From: Cristatella mucedo
Taxonomy: Eukaryota; Bryozoa; Phylactolaemata; Cristatellidae
Assembly: GCA_009760855.2 (NCBI GenBank)
Contig: WPIO01000074.1
Location: 1,822,501-1,880,000 of the forward strand
Direction: 5' to 3'
DNA: 57,500 nt
The notes under the pieces were generated by a model, which worked only from the letters and a program-made list of their open reading frames with translations, was not told the origin of the DNA and made no database searches. The position numbers and the translations under genes were made by a program. Below, piece after piece: positions 1 to 11,235 of the stretch (within the stretch, counting starts at the first letter, position 1; each line of letters begins with the position of its first letter).

Positions 1-115
1 TGCACTGGGTCAGCATGCAAATGTGGTTAGTGGCAGCATGAACAGTGTCAGCACGCATAGGCACATCGAGGACGAATCACAGGGACCCACTAAATGCTGT
101 CCTAAATAGGTGTGT
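1..115 (-). mobile_element. LINE-alpha 3' UTR fragment
   Basis: Reverse-strand piece of the LINE-alpha 3' untranslated region. It aligns almost base for base with 8050-8170 (shared stretches such as GCAAATGTGGTTAGTGGCAG and GACCCACTAAATGCTG) and with the divergent copy at 13,320-13,430. It is cut by the window edge on the left. On the right it stops at the T-rich part of the element, where a long CT-rich tract takes over. Confidence 0.75.
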
Positions 116-557
116 TTCTCTCTGTAGATATCCCTATAGCCCTAGCTATCTCTCTCCTCGTAGCTGTTTCGCTCTGTCAGTCTTTCTCCTACTCTGTTTC
201 TATCTTTCGCCCTAGCTATCACTCTTTCTTGCCCTCTCCTTGCGCTAGCTATGTCTATTCTAGCTCTCTGTGTCTCACAATGTCTCTCTCTAGCTCTGTC
301 TTTCTCTCTTTCGCTAGCTGTGTCTCCTCTAGCTCTCACTCCTTCTCTTTCTACCTGACTCGCCCTCCTTAGCTCCCTCTATCTTTCTCTCCCTGTGCTT
401 TTTCCTATTTAGCATTTTTCTTTTTCCCTTTCTCTCGCCCTCTCACTTTTTCTTTCTGTCTCTCTTTCTATCTTTCTCTTTCTCTCTTACTAGCTATCTT
501 TATCTCCCAAGCTCTTTTTCTCTCTGTAACTGTTTCGCTGTATCTCTCTCTCTCTCC

Positions 558-591
<34 letters not shown>

Positions 592-795
592 TTCGATCTT
601 GCTCTCTCCAAGTTTCTATCTTCCTTTCTGTCTCTCTCTCTGTCTCTCTCACTCTATTACTCTGTCGTTCTCTTTAGGATCCCACTCTTTGCCCTAGCAA
701 TCTGTCACCCTATCTCTCTCTCTCTTGCCCTAGGTTTCTGTTGCCCTAGCTTTCATTCTCCCAGTATGTCTCGCACATACACTCTCTCTATCACT

Positions 796-833
<38 letters not shown>

Positions 834-890
834 CTCCCTAACTATCTCTTTTCGTAACTCTCTCACTCTCTCCCTAACTCTCACTATTGG
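112..890. repeat. CT-rich degenerate microsatellite with CTAGC interruptions
   Basis: Pyrimidine-rich tract of TCTCTC/TTTCTC units, purest near 540-600 and 795-832. In its left two thirds it is interrupted by a recurring GCCCTAGCTAT-like word (near 140, 210, 242, 313, 489, 693, 744). Open frames here are compositional and I do not call them genes. Confidence 0.85.
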
Positions 891-2058
891 GTTGGGATGA
901 GGCGACTGACTGGGCAGCCAATGAGACACACACAAAGAATTCGTTGCAAAGTACTGACCTATACTGTACTGGCAGTGCGACTAGAGTCGTTATCTTGGTG
1001 GCAGACAGTAAATTCACAGCAGAATGTTTAACATGAAATCCTATGTGCATGAACAACAGATGCTTAAGTAAACACTATGTTTGGCAAACGCACTGTCGTA
1101 CTAGTGCAGTTGCTTATTCAGTCGCCTGATTTGATCTAATAGAATATCTATGTAGCGATATAGATTGGCTACTGGCACAAGGTGCTGGGCCTACATCAGC
1201 AGTGGAATATTTTAGCAAAATTCAGGTTTAATGGAATTAGCTATAGCAGAAGAGACAATGCTGCAATGCTATCCGAATACAGTAGCTGTCACAACTGCTG
1301 CTGCTGCCATGCTGCAAGTTTTTTTTTAACTCGTAGTGTTTAATAATTGTTCCTATTAAGTCAGGTGTCTGGCTACATCCACTTGCAGCAAGCACTATGT
1401 GAGTGCCTGGGAAAGGTGGTAAAGAAAGAACTTACTCATGAAATGGGATTACTGTAGTGCATATACGACCAATTGGTTAGTTCAATCATTAAAAAGCAAT
1501 ATTTAGTGCATATACGACCAATTATTTAGTTCAATCATTAAAATGCAACATGTTCTAAGATTCAGAGTAGTACCGACCAATAAAGGCACCCAACTTACCA
1601 ATGTCCACTTCTTGAGTAGAATCGACACAGCAGAAAAACGGACCGAACTTTGAACTTGGTAAACGGTCATATCGATGCACCATATCTTCGCCGTCATCGT
1701 TACAGACGTGCAGAATTACCCATTTAAAATGACTTCCCAGCTTCTCCAGCTCAATAATTTGTAGAAGGCTCTACAATCTTGGCTGTGCTACTCATGCAGA
1801 AGAATATTGGAAAACATGCAATTGACCACAAATTAAATGTGTCGGCCTAAGTGAAGCTGATCGATAAAACATTGTTCTAGATCACCCAACCAACACACAG
1901 AGTAAGCCTGATAATGGTCAACATATCCAAGAATAAGGATAACTTCTTCGCAGTGGTAAAAAAAGGCAGAGACGCCATGCCGAGTGACAGCTATACTTGA
2001 GGTCACATATGCACATGAATTGAGGAAGGATGAGGTAGCACACACGAGTCAGCAAATA
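891..2058. other. No recognisable gene
   Basis: Ordinary AT-moderate sequence. Open frames are under 71 codons and none resembles a known protein. The only structure I see is the 49-bp tandem duplication listed separately. Confidence 0.5.
1455..1552. repeat. 49-bp tandem duplication
   Basis: The word TAGTGCATATACGACCAATT starts at 1455 and again at 1504. The two 49-bp copies differ at only a few positions, which suggests a recent local duplication. Confidence 0.85.
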
Positions 2059-2245
2059 GATAATAATAATAATAATGCACTTGATAGATAAAGCGCCCTC
2101 AGAGAACTTAATCTCTTTCTTGGTGCTTTACATTTGCTGCAAAGGAAAATGCAATTGAATGGTAAGTAAAATTAGGCTGGAAAAACAAACAAAATGAATA
2201 ATATGGTTAGGGGTGACATGCACAGGGTCAACATGCAAATACATC
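2059..2245 (-). mobile_element. LINE-alpha 3' end fragment
   Basis: Starts with an ATA-repeat tail, followed by AATGCACTTGATAGATAAAG and the conserved GCCCTCAGAGAAC..CTCTTTCTTGGTGCTTTACA block. It ends inside the GACATGCACAGGGTCAACAT block. The same order of blocks occurs at 7896-8100 and, inverted, at 19,853-20,140. This is a 5'-truncated insertion on the minus strand. Confidence 0.75.
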
Positions 2246-3889
2246 AGCTGCAGGCTATTGATGTGGCTTACCTAGGCAAGCTGACGACGTTGGCATATCC
2301 AGTATTCGATCAATTGAATTCCAGTATGACATTGACATTTCCTGCAACATATTGCCACGTCAAAAACGTCTTGCTGTGCTGGCAGTCCATGCCGTTCAAA
2401 GCGCTGGATTTTTCCCACCATAGCTGTGTGCGTTTAAATGGATTAAAATGGATCATCTGAAAAGCCCAAAGAATAATTCATAGCACATCTCAAACCGGAT
2501 CTCCTAAAGTCAGGCATATCTTAAGATTGAACAGTTTCCCGAATGTGCTACTGAACGCGACCCATTGAGTTAACTGAAGCAAATTCAGCCCAAATAGCTC
2601 GAGTTATGTACATCCTTACAAAGAAGCTTAGGCATTCTGCGATCATACTATATTTAGACATACCGATAATATAGCAGCATCTTTTGCATAGCAACAGAAA
2701 AGACTTTACGGTTGTACTCACTGCTTCAGCTGCAATACACGATCACCAACCTCGAGATCCGAACCTACAAACTCGGAGCCGAGGTTATGAAAAGGAACAG
2801 CCTTACTTAGCTTGCAATCACAGTTCACCAAAAATTGACTATCGAGAGAGCCGCTCCCCTTCTCTTGAAATCGGCAGAAATCTAGCCAAAACTCAGCTAT
2901 GCCATACACTGGCCTACCATAGGGCTGCATCACTTATCGGTTGCTTCGCAGGCAAGCCTCGTATAAGCACGGGCTTTCAAGCAAGTACCGCTGGAATCCA
3001 CTATGCACTTTACAACGAAGTTTCAATGTAATCGCGTCATTCGCATGCGAAGGTACTTTCTTTAATTTTTTTGATACAAGCAGCGCACCTTTTTATAACT
3101 CCTAGACAGCATAGGAGGCTCCGCAAACTGCAGAAATACCTCATTTGAATCTCGGATCCAGGTAGTTTGACGTTAAAGAGGTGTGAACAAATTTTAGTGT
3201 ACTTGGCTAGCGACGGTAACATATAAAATGTATACCCTGGCATCGTGGAGAAAATCTTCATACCTTTAGATCCACTTGTTCGACGCCGGTTGCCACGAAC
3301 CACAATTCATAGGAACGCAATAACACGAATCCAGTACGCGGTACGCGTACCACTCCGGCTCGGACATAAAAGAACCTTGTGCATCTTGCCTCTTTTTGCA
3401 GTCACCTATATGTGTAGCCCCAAAATAATAATTATTTTCACGCTTCCCGTTTACGACTAGCATGGCTGACAATTCACTGAATGAACGCTACTTACTAACG
3501 CCAGTCAGCCATCGCCGGCTCCCCTAAGGTCAGGGTTAGGAAGTGACCTTGTTATCACTGCTTGACCCTGACATTTTACCGAGCAGGCTGTAGCAGCCGT
3601 GTTATGATTAGCATGCCTAGAAGAAAGCAGCCGGATTGCTTAGGGGCTTACCTGTCTTACTCTTGGTTAAATGAATAGAAAATAATTTCAAGTTTTTCTA
3701 ATATAAATTTAGCGTTTGCAATATTTTGGCTGGAATCCCGACTTTAAAAGAGAAGGTTTTTTACGAAGCAGACAGAAAATTGTGCAAGCTTTTGCACACT
3801 GGTTTAAGATGGATGCAGGCTTGTGGTTGCTGGTCTAAGCGGGTCAAAATTGCACTCGGTTATTGCTTCTCTTGCAGTAAGTTGTAATA
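2246..3889. other. No recognisable gene
   Basis: Open frames of up to 115 codons (2684-3031, plus strand) exist, but they have no recognisable domain, repeat or splice context. I see no paralogue of this stretch elsewhere in the window. Confidence 0.4.
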
Positions 3890-3893
3890 CAAC

Positions 3894-3924
<31 letters not shown>

Positions 3925-3990
3925 CACTTGATAAAGCGCCCCCAGAGAACTCAATCTCTTTCTATCCACTTTACATTTGCTGCAGAGCCC
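3890..3990 (-). mobile_element. LINE-alpha 3' tail fragment
   Basis: An AAT-repeat tail followed by AATGCACTTGATAAAGCGCC and CAGAGAACTCAATCTCTTTC, ending at TTTGCTGCAGAG. Only about 90 bp of the LINE-alpha end are kept. An unrelated TTATTG-rich tract follows at 4040-4080. Confidence 0.7.
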
Positions 3991-6900
3991 GAGACATGGC
4001 TCTCAACAAGTGCCATACAAACCATTCACTATCAGGTACTATTATTGTTATTGTTGTTATTATTGTTATGGATATTAATATTTCTCGTGATGCAGCTCGG
4101 GCGGGCTAATCCGTAGCCAGGAAGACTTAGTGTTTAGTCGCCTGACTGGCTGCTTTTGATACTGCCCCAAAGTGCTCAGCTGTGCACTGTTTGGCCTGTC
4201 TGCAGCTGCAGCCTGGCGCCGTGGTCGGGCTGATGGCAGCGAGCAGTTTGAAGTTCTCAGCGTAGCCTCCACTGGCCGTGCACTGCATGCGCAAAGTGTG
4301 TAATCAAATCTCAGGCAGAAGCCGCCAGCAAACCGTTGCAATATTCAAAGCGAACCGGTAGAGTGCAGCAGTAGCTAATGCCACAACAAGGTTTCCACTT
4401 CGCCAGCCATTTCCAGAAGCTGCAGCTGCAGGGCCACGGTGTCACTTCTCCACAACAGCCGCTTCGGTTGCTGGGGTCGTTGCCACTGGCATCAGCATGC
4501 ATTTTCCATCGGTACATGCATTTGCTGCAGCCATCTGCCTCATCCTGCTCACTCCTCTTTGGTTCTAGCCTTCTCAGGCCTCAGAAGAGCAGCTCTGCTG
4601 GTCCCCTCTCGGCTGAGCGCCTGCACATCCTGGCGACTATAGTTGCGATGTCGTTGCCAGATCTTTAGCTGCCAAGCTTCTAAAACCAAAGAACGAGCTC
4701 AAATAGATGGAAGGTGTAGAGGATATAGCATGAAAAAACTCCTTCCAGTGGCCTCTGCCCCCAGCCCTGGTCTAATGGACTCCCTGTTTATAACTGCAAC
4801 AGTCGGTAATCAGAGTGTGACATGCCTCTGGAATTGTGCAAGTTATCTGCTGCGGTAGTGCCTAAGTGGTTGCCAGGGTAGGGTTGCCACTGAGCGAAGT
4901 GATGCCTCTTAAGATCCTAAGTATTTTCAGGTGCTTTGCTGGTACCCGAAGCAGATCACTAGTCCAAGAGTACGTATTTGGTGGCCAGTGCCAGAATTTG
5001 TTAGTGCTATGGTTGTGATTAATTTGCAGATCTCCTAATCACATCAAGTTTGCCCGGCTCAGTGACACAGCTTGTAAAGGCTGACTGCTTAGAGTCTGCT
5101 TACACTTTTTTAGGTGTTTTTGAATTCGCGCTAGCACAGTTTATTCCTAAGGTTAAGTAATATTGGTGTGGCTCATCTGTCGCTGAGTGTCCCATCTAAC
5201 TGTGTACATTTAGTTAGTTCTAGCGTGTATTTTTGCTTACTCGTGTTTGAAGAAAAAGGCTCAAGAGGCTACCTGTAACTACAAACAGCTAGTCTTGCTC
5301 GGCAGCTGTTCGGTCGGGTGGCCCAGGCAGTGTGGCTTTATTTGGGCTCTGAAGATGCCGTGATGTTGCTAGCAAGCAGTTCATAGAAGCTGATCCGCAT
5401 AGATTTCTGCTGGTACAGTTTAACTGTCTCATTGCACTGCCACGGTTTGGCATATTGACTGTTAGCAAAGCCTGTAATCGTTGACGATTGCTACGATTGC
5501 TAGAGCGACCTATCCTGCTGCATCTGATAGGTATCCTGGTGCTGCGCCAGCCACTGCTGCATCTGCCATGTTACTGCATCAGCTGCTTTTAGTCATCCTG
5601 CCAGCCCAACTGCAGCAAATGATTCTGCTCTTATAACTTCAAAAGCTGCGGTATTCGTCGAAAGCGATCTTTTGAATGCTCTCAACGATGTCATTACTAG
5701 TGGCTGTTTTCTCTCAGTCGCAGTTTTGTCGATTGGCCAGCCAGTACCTTGTTCAGTACTGGTGCTCTGTTTTTGGCTTTTTTGGCTTTGGCTCGTTTTG
5801 CACAGACACTGTTGGGTCCACCGGCCAAGTGGTTCATGTTTAAGTAGCCCAGCACACTTTCTGCCCATGCAACCACATTTATATGGCCACTCGTGTGTCT
5901 GCAAACTTGTGGTGTCGTAGCAACAAGTTCTCCTACCTATGCTCATCCTTGACATTGCACTGCCACTGTTTGACTGTCATAGTATCAACCAACATGCCCA
6001 TTTCTTTGTGCTGTTTCTTCATGTTTTTAATCTTCAATGCCCAGCACCATTACTTGGATTCGCGATCGCTTTGGTGTCAGCCTGCTGGGCGTGTGGCTGT
6101 GGCATCGTTTCCGCTGAGTCGTCGGGAGTAGCATGGCCTGGTCAGAAGAAGTGCTGCGGTAGCAGCAGTGAACCAGTATCGAAGCAGCATTCAACCATTG
6201 CATCGTTAGCCACACTCTTACCACGAATGCCACCGGCATCAATAAATTACTCAGCCAGCCCACCATCTCAAAGAATTATGTGGGAAGACTCACAGGTCCT
6301 TTGCCTTTGTCCTGCAATTCTTTCTCGCAAGTGATGTACATTAGGCAACGATCCCTCTGCATTACCTGCTGCTGCTCATCAGCGGATGTGATAATACTTG
6401 TAGGTCTATCAAGTCGAGGTTTCTGCTCGCTTTGATTCGCTTCGGAGTCGGCTAGAACATCGAGCGATTCTTCACCGGCCTCCTAATATACTAGCAACAG
6501 CGCTCGAGAAGCTTCTATCAGGCCAGCATCGTCCATCTTCGGCTTGGTGCTTACTCCGTAAGAAGGATGACTGAATGCCTCAAATGCGAGCCTCGGCACA
6601 CACATCAGGCGTCAGTATGGTGAGTGGCAGCAGCTTTAGCCTGCCAACGTAAGAACGAGTCCATTAATCAAGCCAGTCTTTCACTGATGTGGCCCTGTTG
6701 TTTGATTTTTTAAAGCTCGATACTCTGGCATCAACCATCCCATTGTCAACATGTAGGCATGCCTCATCTAATCCGGAACTCGAATGCAACTGACATCCCA
6801 TTACACGTTAGCAGCATTTTATTCTGACTATAAAGCAGGAGAAACTCTGCAAGTGTCATTTACTTGAGTTATATTACTTTCTGTAACGTGCATACTTCAC

Positions 6901-7185
6901 AACCAAGATGCCAACACATGTTCTCTGCCTATGGTAGCCATAAATGTTAATTCATAAAGCACTGATGTTTCTTGAAAGATAGACGTGAAAGATACTTCGA
7001 GAAAAAGCTTGACAAATATGAATGCTTGTAAAGCACAACTTATTAATGTTTGAAATTTAGCAGTGGCATATGAAGTGTGTTAGAAGCCACAGTGGAAAGT
7101 CTAACTGTCGAAAGAATCAGTAGCTGGCCAAGCTGAATGAACTGTGTCCGTAGCCACTCATCTGCTTAGAGAAAGCTCGAACTGG
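3991..7185. other. No confident gene; two open frames noted
   Basis: The longest open frames are 5939-6334 (+, 131 codons, hydrophobic first half) and 5593-5955 (-, 120 codons, Cys/Lys/Gln-rich). They overlap on opposite strands, so at most one can be real. I recognise no domain in either. The stretch contains scattered GCTGCT-type triplets like the neighbouring Gln-rich gene copies and may be decayed sequence of that kind, but I could not align it. Confidence 0.3.
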
Positions 7186-7189
7186 CAAA

Positions 7190-7835
7190 AAACACATGTT
7201 TGCCAACGGCTATGTAGGCTGCTGCTGTACCAGCTGTACATCTGTTGCTGCATGTGATGGTTTTCGTCATCCTGTTACTCCAGCTGCACCGAACGCATCG
7301 GCTCAGGCATCTTCGACTCCTGCAATATTTGTATATTTGTTGAATCAATCTGTTTCATTTGACAGGACGGGGTCAATACTGCAGGCTGCTATTGCATAGC
7401 AATATTAAGGTCGGCCTGACCAGGAAAGGCACTAGTCTAAGGCCATGTTTGCCTGTGCAGACCCATTTTCCCAGCCAATCTTCTGCGAGCACACTAAGTT
7501 GCTCAGCAGAAAGACATATGTCTCTGCTCAGCTTTGTCTATTCAAATTCATTGTCTGGCTAGCATAGTAACTATTACCGTGCCCACTTTTTATGTCACTT
7601 CAAGTTTTGAATCTGCAACGTCAGTCTTTATTAGCTTGCCTCGTGACCATAGACCACCTTCTTGTTGACTTTCAGCAGTCTGCTGTCGTGCTGCAAAGCT
7701 TACTTGCAAGTTTTGTGCATTTGGCAACTATTCCTATGCTGCAGTGCAGTTGCCCAAGAAGCCATGTTTGTTCTATCACCTGCAAGTGCTGCTGTGATAT
7801 ATTGCTGTTTCTGCTACGAATGAATCTGTAGCACA
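7190..7835 (-). pseudogene. Decayed copy of the glutamine-rich gene
   Basis: The sequence aligns with the non-repetitive core of the Gln-rich gene at 14.9-15.25 kb. Both contain CAGCATAGTA near the middle, then a diverged GTATCTGCAAATCCAGTC-like block, CTCGTGACCATA/CTCGTGATCATA, and TTTTGTGCATTTGGC/TTTCGTGCATTTGGC. Translated on the minus strand, the copy keeps pieces such as HEAS..RL.LQIQ..K, matching HEASYRRLDLQIQKMK in the intact gene, and VQLE for LQLE further on. Several in-frame stops interrupt it, for example two TAA codons right after HEAS. It is therefore a pseudogene. It ends about 60 bp before the LINE-alpha copy at 7896. Confidence 0.7.
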
Positions 7836-7893
7836 TGCTAATGCATCTGTTGCTATACGACGCAGACTAAGAAGCAAATGATGGGGTGATTAA

Positions 7894-8480
7894 TATGGTA
7901 ATAATAATATTAATAATAATGTACTTGATAAAACGACCTCAGAGAATTCAATCTCTTTCTAGGTGCTTCACATTTGCTGCAAAAGGAAGCCTGGTTAAAT
8001 GGTGAGTAATATCATGCTTGATAAACACGAATAACATGGTTAGGGGTGGTTAGGGGTGACATGCACAGGGTCGGCATGCAAATGTGGTTAGTGGCAGCAT
8101 GCTTAGTGTCAGCACGCATAAGTACATCAAGTACGAATCACAGGGACCCCCTAAATGCTGTCCTAAATAAGTGTGCTTTTTTAAGTTCTTTTTAAATGTG
8201 GTCAAGTCAGAGGATGTTCTGACCCAAGTAGGAGTGAGTTCCAGGCTTTGGGAGCATACGAACTAAATGCACAGCCTCCAAAGGATTTGAGGTTTATACG
8301 AGGTATCGGTAGACTGTTGGATTCCAAAAAGCGGGTGGTACGATGCTTGGCCTGGTGGGGGATTAGATCTGAGAGATAGGCTGGAGCCAAAAAATGAAGT
8401 GACCAAAAAGTGAGGGGCAAAGTGATACACTCGCCGACTTGTTGATGGCCCATACTCTTGGGCGTGCTGCGCATAAAAGG
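7894..8480 (-). mobile_element. LINE-alpha 3' end with C-terminal reverse-transcriptase ORF
   Basis: The best-preserved copy of LINE-alpha in the window. Read on the minus strand, 8474-8202 encodes a typical C-terminal segment of CR1/L2-class LINE polyproteins: FLAPAYLSDLI, then a stretch with SLPIPRINLKSFGGCAF, then SYAPKAWNSLLL. It continues into DLTTFKKNLKKH before frame loss, followed by the 3' UTR and an ATT-repeat tail at 7896-7915. The 5' part with endonuclease and RT catalytic motifs is missing, as is usual for 5'-truncated insertions. Confidence 0.85.
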
Positions 8481-8569
8481 ATCTTAAAATAAGCACTACG
8501 AGAAACCACTTGGGTACTGTCATATTCTTAAAGTCCCATACCCTGACGTATTTTGATTAATTTAGGGTG

Positions 8570-8800
8570 GCACTTTTCTAGTGAAAGACAGGCGAAAGAC
8601 GCTCTTAACTGTCACCAAATTGATCACTCTGCAATTCAGGCGATGTAAGTACTGTAAACAATGGCTTCAGATGCAGCGGTAGCAATACTAATACCCGCGG
8701 ATATTACAGAATCAGCAGCAGCTCAAGCAGAAGCAGCAACGGCAGCCACTGCCAGTTGCTGTAGCTGTAGAGGCTGAATCAGTATTGGCCTCAGTGATAG
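8570..8800. repeat. Duplicated segment, paired with 11,720-11,960
   Basis: The two segments share a diverged block, GGCGATGT(A/G)AG then ACAATGGCT, followed by GCAGCA-rich sequence and GGCTGAATCAGTA. In both, an ATG in a good context (ACAATGG) opens a short Ala-rich frame (MASDAAVAIL here, MATISAALLA at 11,803), but both frames hit stops within about 45 codons. Whether these were ever coding is unclear. Confidence 0.55.
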
Positions 8801-8972
8801 CACGCGCTCGTGCAAAGCAAGCAGAAAGCAGCAGCTATGAGTCCGCTGTCAACCGGTGTCAATTGGCAATTGTAAATCGATGTCGATCGGTGCACGAATT
8901 AATGTCGATCACCACCATGCCACAGCAGCACTTGACTTATGCAAAACCGAGGCTGGCATCCGGCATCCTCAA

Positions 8973-9760
8973 ATGCTTGTTATTCATGCAGCCCTGCATT
9001 CTTCCAGAGGCTAGACAAACGAATAAGATCTACAAAGATGAACAACAAAGCTTCACACGGCACTCGACGATGGCCTAGTATGGCAAGGCGAGCATGCACA
9101 CTCAAACAGTGAGGCCTGGTCCTGGCAATTTCGACCAGAAATAGATGCATCAAAAACCAGTCTGACATTCCAGAGGCGAAGCCAGGAGTTTCAGGTTGGA
9201 GGGAGTCAGGAGACTCTTGCCCACCACCAAGGCCTACAAATGTTTCTCCCGGATATCAGGACTCTCCGCTGTCCACGGATTTGGGGGAAATTGCCCCATG
9301 CTACATAGTTCTGCCCCTAACCCCTTCCGTGCCATGTTTATTGTGGAGTTCGACTGGTCAATGTCGAGTGAATGTGGGCATCCCAGCGCTTGCGATGCAA
9401 TGATCGTGGGCTGAGCATGAGACAAAGAGAGGTTTAGCAGAAAGCAGGCGACACGAATGCATGAATAAGCTGGTGAGATTGCCATGCATGGCAAAAGAGA
9501 GGAAGGAGTAGCCATCTGGTGAGCCTGCCGAATCCATTTATTGCTAATCGTTGCATTTTCGGCATCCATCCAGGCGACCCGTTCTGGTCACACAGCGGCT
9601 TCGACCCACCCCTGGGCTACCCCTCCCCGGCTCGTGGCTACGCACGCTAGGAAGAGTGTTCTTCAGCGCAATGCACCTAAACAGCAACGATCAAAAGCTG
9701 CCCTCCTGAGTTTAGTGAAGACGTGAGTGAAAAGTAAGATTGCACTCTGATTGGACTTCC
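8973..9760 (-). pseudogene. Relic of the tandem gene family: exon 2 plus upstream flank
   Basis: A fourth, more diverged copy of the block that carries exon 2 of the family at 22.58, 28.32 and 38.07 kb. On the minus strand it keeps the splice acceptor (TTCATCTTTGTAG followed by ATCTTATTCG, exon end at 9029) and an ATG at 8999-8997. Exactly 27 bases on, the donor GTGAGT of copies A and B reads TTGAGG. The upstream flank to about 9760 is also alignable: GGATATCAGGACTCTCCGCTG near 9255, GGTCAATG near 9356, TCGTTGCATTTTCGGCATCC near 9548, and AAAAGCTGCC near 9692. No last exon is found downstream. That space is filled by the duplicated segment and LINE-alpha. Confidence 0.65.
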
Positions 9761-9842
9761 CTGCTCGACACTTGTCGAGCCATCTTGGTGGTTTCTTGGC
9801 GGCAAGCTTCTTCGTGCAGCCGCTGCCGTACTGGGGTTTTGT

Positions 9843-10042
9843 TCAATCACAGCCCACAATGCCAGCTAATGACCCATTGCCAATGGTGTATTGCTTCTTT
9901 GTGCAGCAGCAGCCTTGCTTCCTAGCACCACGCTGATGCATGGCATCGGCATCCAGCTCCGACATCATTGGCAGGAAGCGAACCCTGCTAGCCAGCCTCT
10001 GCTGCATACAGCTGGCGATGTTGGGTTGAACATGTAGCTGGC
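9843..10042 (-). other. Exon-like segment, paralogue of 10,934-11,065
   Basis: On the minus strand a pyrimidine tract and CTGCAG precede an open frame that runs from 10,042 to a stop at 9843. It contains MQQRLASRVRFLPMMSELDA, which resembles AQQQLASRLRFLRAVPELD in the segment at 10,966-11,065, and both have an acceptor-like CAG at the same point. The shared frame suggests a duplicated exon. I do not recognise the protein. On the plus strand the same boundary reads CAG followed by GTAAGTGAAG, a good donor, so the strand is not certain. Confidence 0.35.
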
Positions 10043-10131
10043 CTGCAGGTAAGTGAAGGAAGCGGCATGCAGGAACGAGGGCATCAGAAAAGCTGATCCG
10101 TGAGCTGATCAATTAGTCTCGCAGAAGCCCC

Positions 10132-10133
<2 letters not shown>

Positions 10134-10202
<69 letters not shown>

Positions 10203-10222
10203 CTCTCTCTCTCTCTCTTTTG
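10134..10222. repeat. (CT)n microsatellite
   Basis: Nearly pure CT dinucleotide tract. Arg-Glu-rich open frames running through it on the minus strand are compositional. Confidence 0.95.
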
Positions 10223-10448
10223 CTGACACCGCCGACTCCCTCGCGGACAGCGCCATTTTTCCGTGCCGGTTTCACCACCAGATGCCTCAGCACTACTTCT
10301 GACATTTGCCTCACACAATGCCGTTGCCTTGTAGCAGCCTTCGTTGATGACGAACCGTCCCATTGCAGAAGCATTGCCTGCTGCCACACGGCGGCCGGCT
10401 GGCAAACCTCTGTAGATCGGCACACTTTTGGTGATCGCTGCAGGCGCT

Positions 10449-10706
10449 TCAGGTCACTCTCATTGGCCCCTTAGTCTGACCATCCTTTATCCGGTCACTG
10501 CCCAAGAATCGAGCTCTACCAGCAGGCCCGGTGAATGCCTTCAATAGGGCCTCACTCAATGTGGTGTAGTCGTCTCGCACTTCCTGCGGAAGACTCAAGG
10601 CAAAGTGAACGTCCCGCCGTGCATTGCAAGGAGCAAATACAATCGCTACTTACTCGTAGTTATGTTGCTTGATCTCCTTCTCGAAATCCAACAGCAAGCA
10701 AAGTCT
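10449..10706 (-). other. Exon-like, gag-like open segment
   Basis: A 66-codon open frame (10,649 to the stop at 10,449) contains LPQEVRDDYTTLSEALLKAF. This resembles the short helix-rich motif of LTR-retrotransposon gag proteins, where a residue run ending in DY is followed by LK.AL...F. Just upstream, 10,706-10,654 looks like a 53-nt exon: an acceptor GGTTTCAG, the frame LLLDFEKEIKQHNY, then donor GTAAGTAG. The phases of the two pieces do not join directly, so I offer no full model. It could be a retroelement remnant or part of a host gene. Confidence 0.35.
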
Positions 10707-10933
10707 CTGAAACCATCAAAGCTTTGAAGCTTCAAAAGACATTTCAACAGCCGTCATCTGCTCCATCCCGAGAAATTGTTGTATTTGTTTCACGTACAGC
10801 ACAAAAAAACAGCCAATGACCAACGAAAACGGCTTCTTCTGGTCAACCGGCGGGTTAACAGAGGAGCGAGACTGCCCTGCTTCCGAGCCACGTCGGAGGT
10901 AGTGCAGTAGCAAAGCGCTAGCTTGTCAATGAA

Positions 10934-11235
10934 CTACATCTTAATTGCACCACACTGCCACATCAGCTCCAGTGATCTAGCTCCGGCACTGCTCGCAGGA
11001 AGCGAAGCCTGCTCGCCAGCTGCTGCTGCGCACGGCTGCAATGCAGGCTGGAGCGTGTAGCCGTCCTGAAACAAAGCAAACGTTGCCATTTGCAGAAGGG
11101 AGCCCCCACCGGAATTTCCAGATGAGCCCGTCCGATGAGACACAAAAGGAGCCTTACTTGGTGTGGGGAGAAAATATTGCTGTGCACACCTTCATGCCTA
11201 GGAGGAGCCGCAGGCAGGAATGCAGGTGGCAGCAA
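10934..11235 (-). other. Candidate two-exon 3' gene fragment
   Basis: On the minus strand the frame ...EGVHSNIFSPHQ ends at 11,158 with the donor GTAAGG. A 92-bp intron follows, with an acceptor GCTTTGTTTCAG, and phase 0 is kept into DGYTLQPALQPCAAAAGEQ.. up to a TAG at 10,934. This gives a consistent small intron with a pyrimidine tract. The second exon is the paralogue of 9843-10,042, although the frame shared with that copy is a different one. I recognise no family. Confidence 0.35.

Noticed and set aside
112-339. Small open frames in the CT-rich tract and the (CT)n tract at 10.1 kb (Arg/Glu-rich)
   Set aside because: They are products of dinucleotide repeats.
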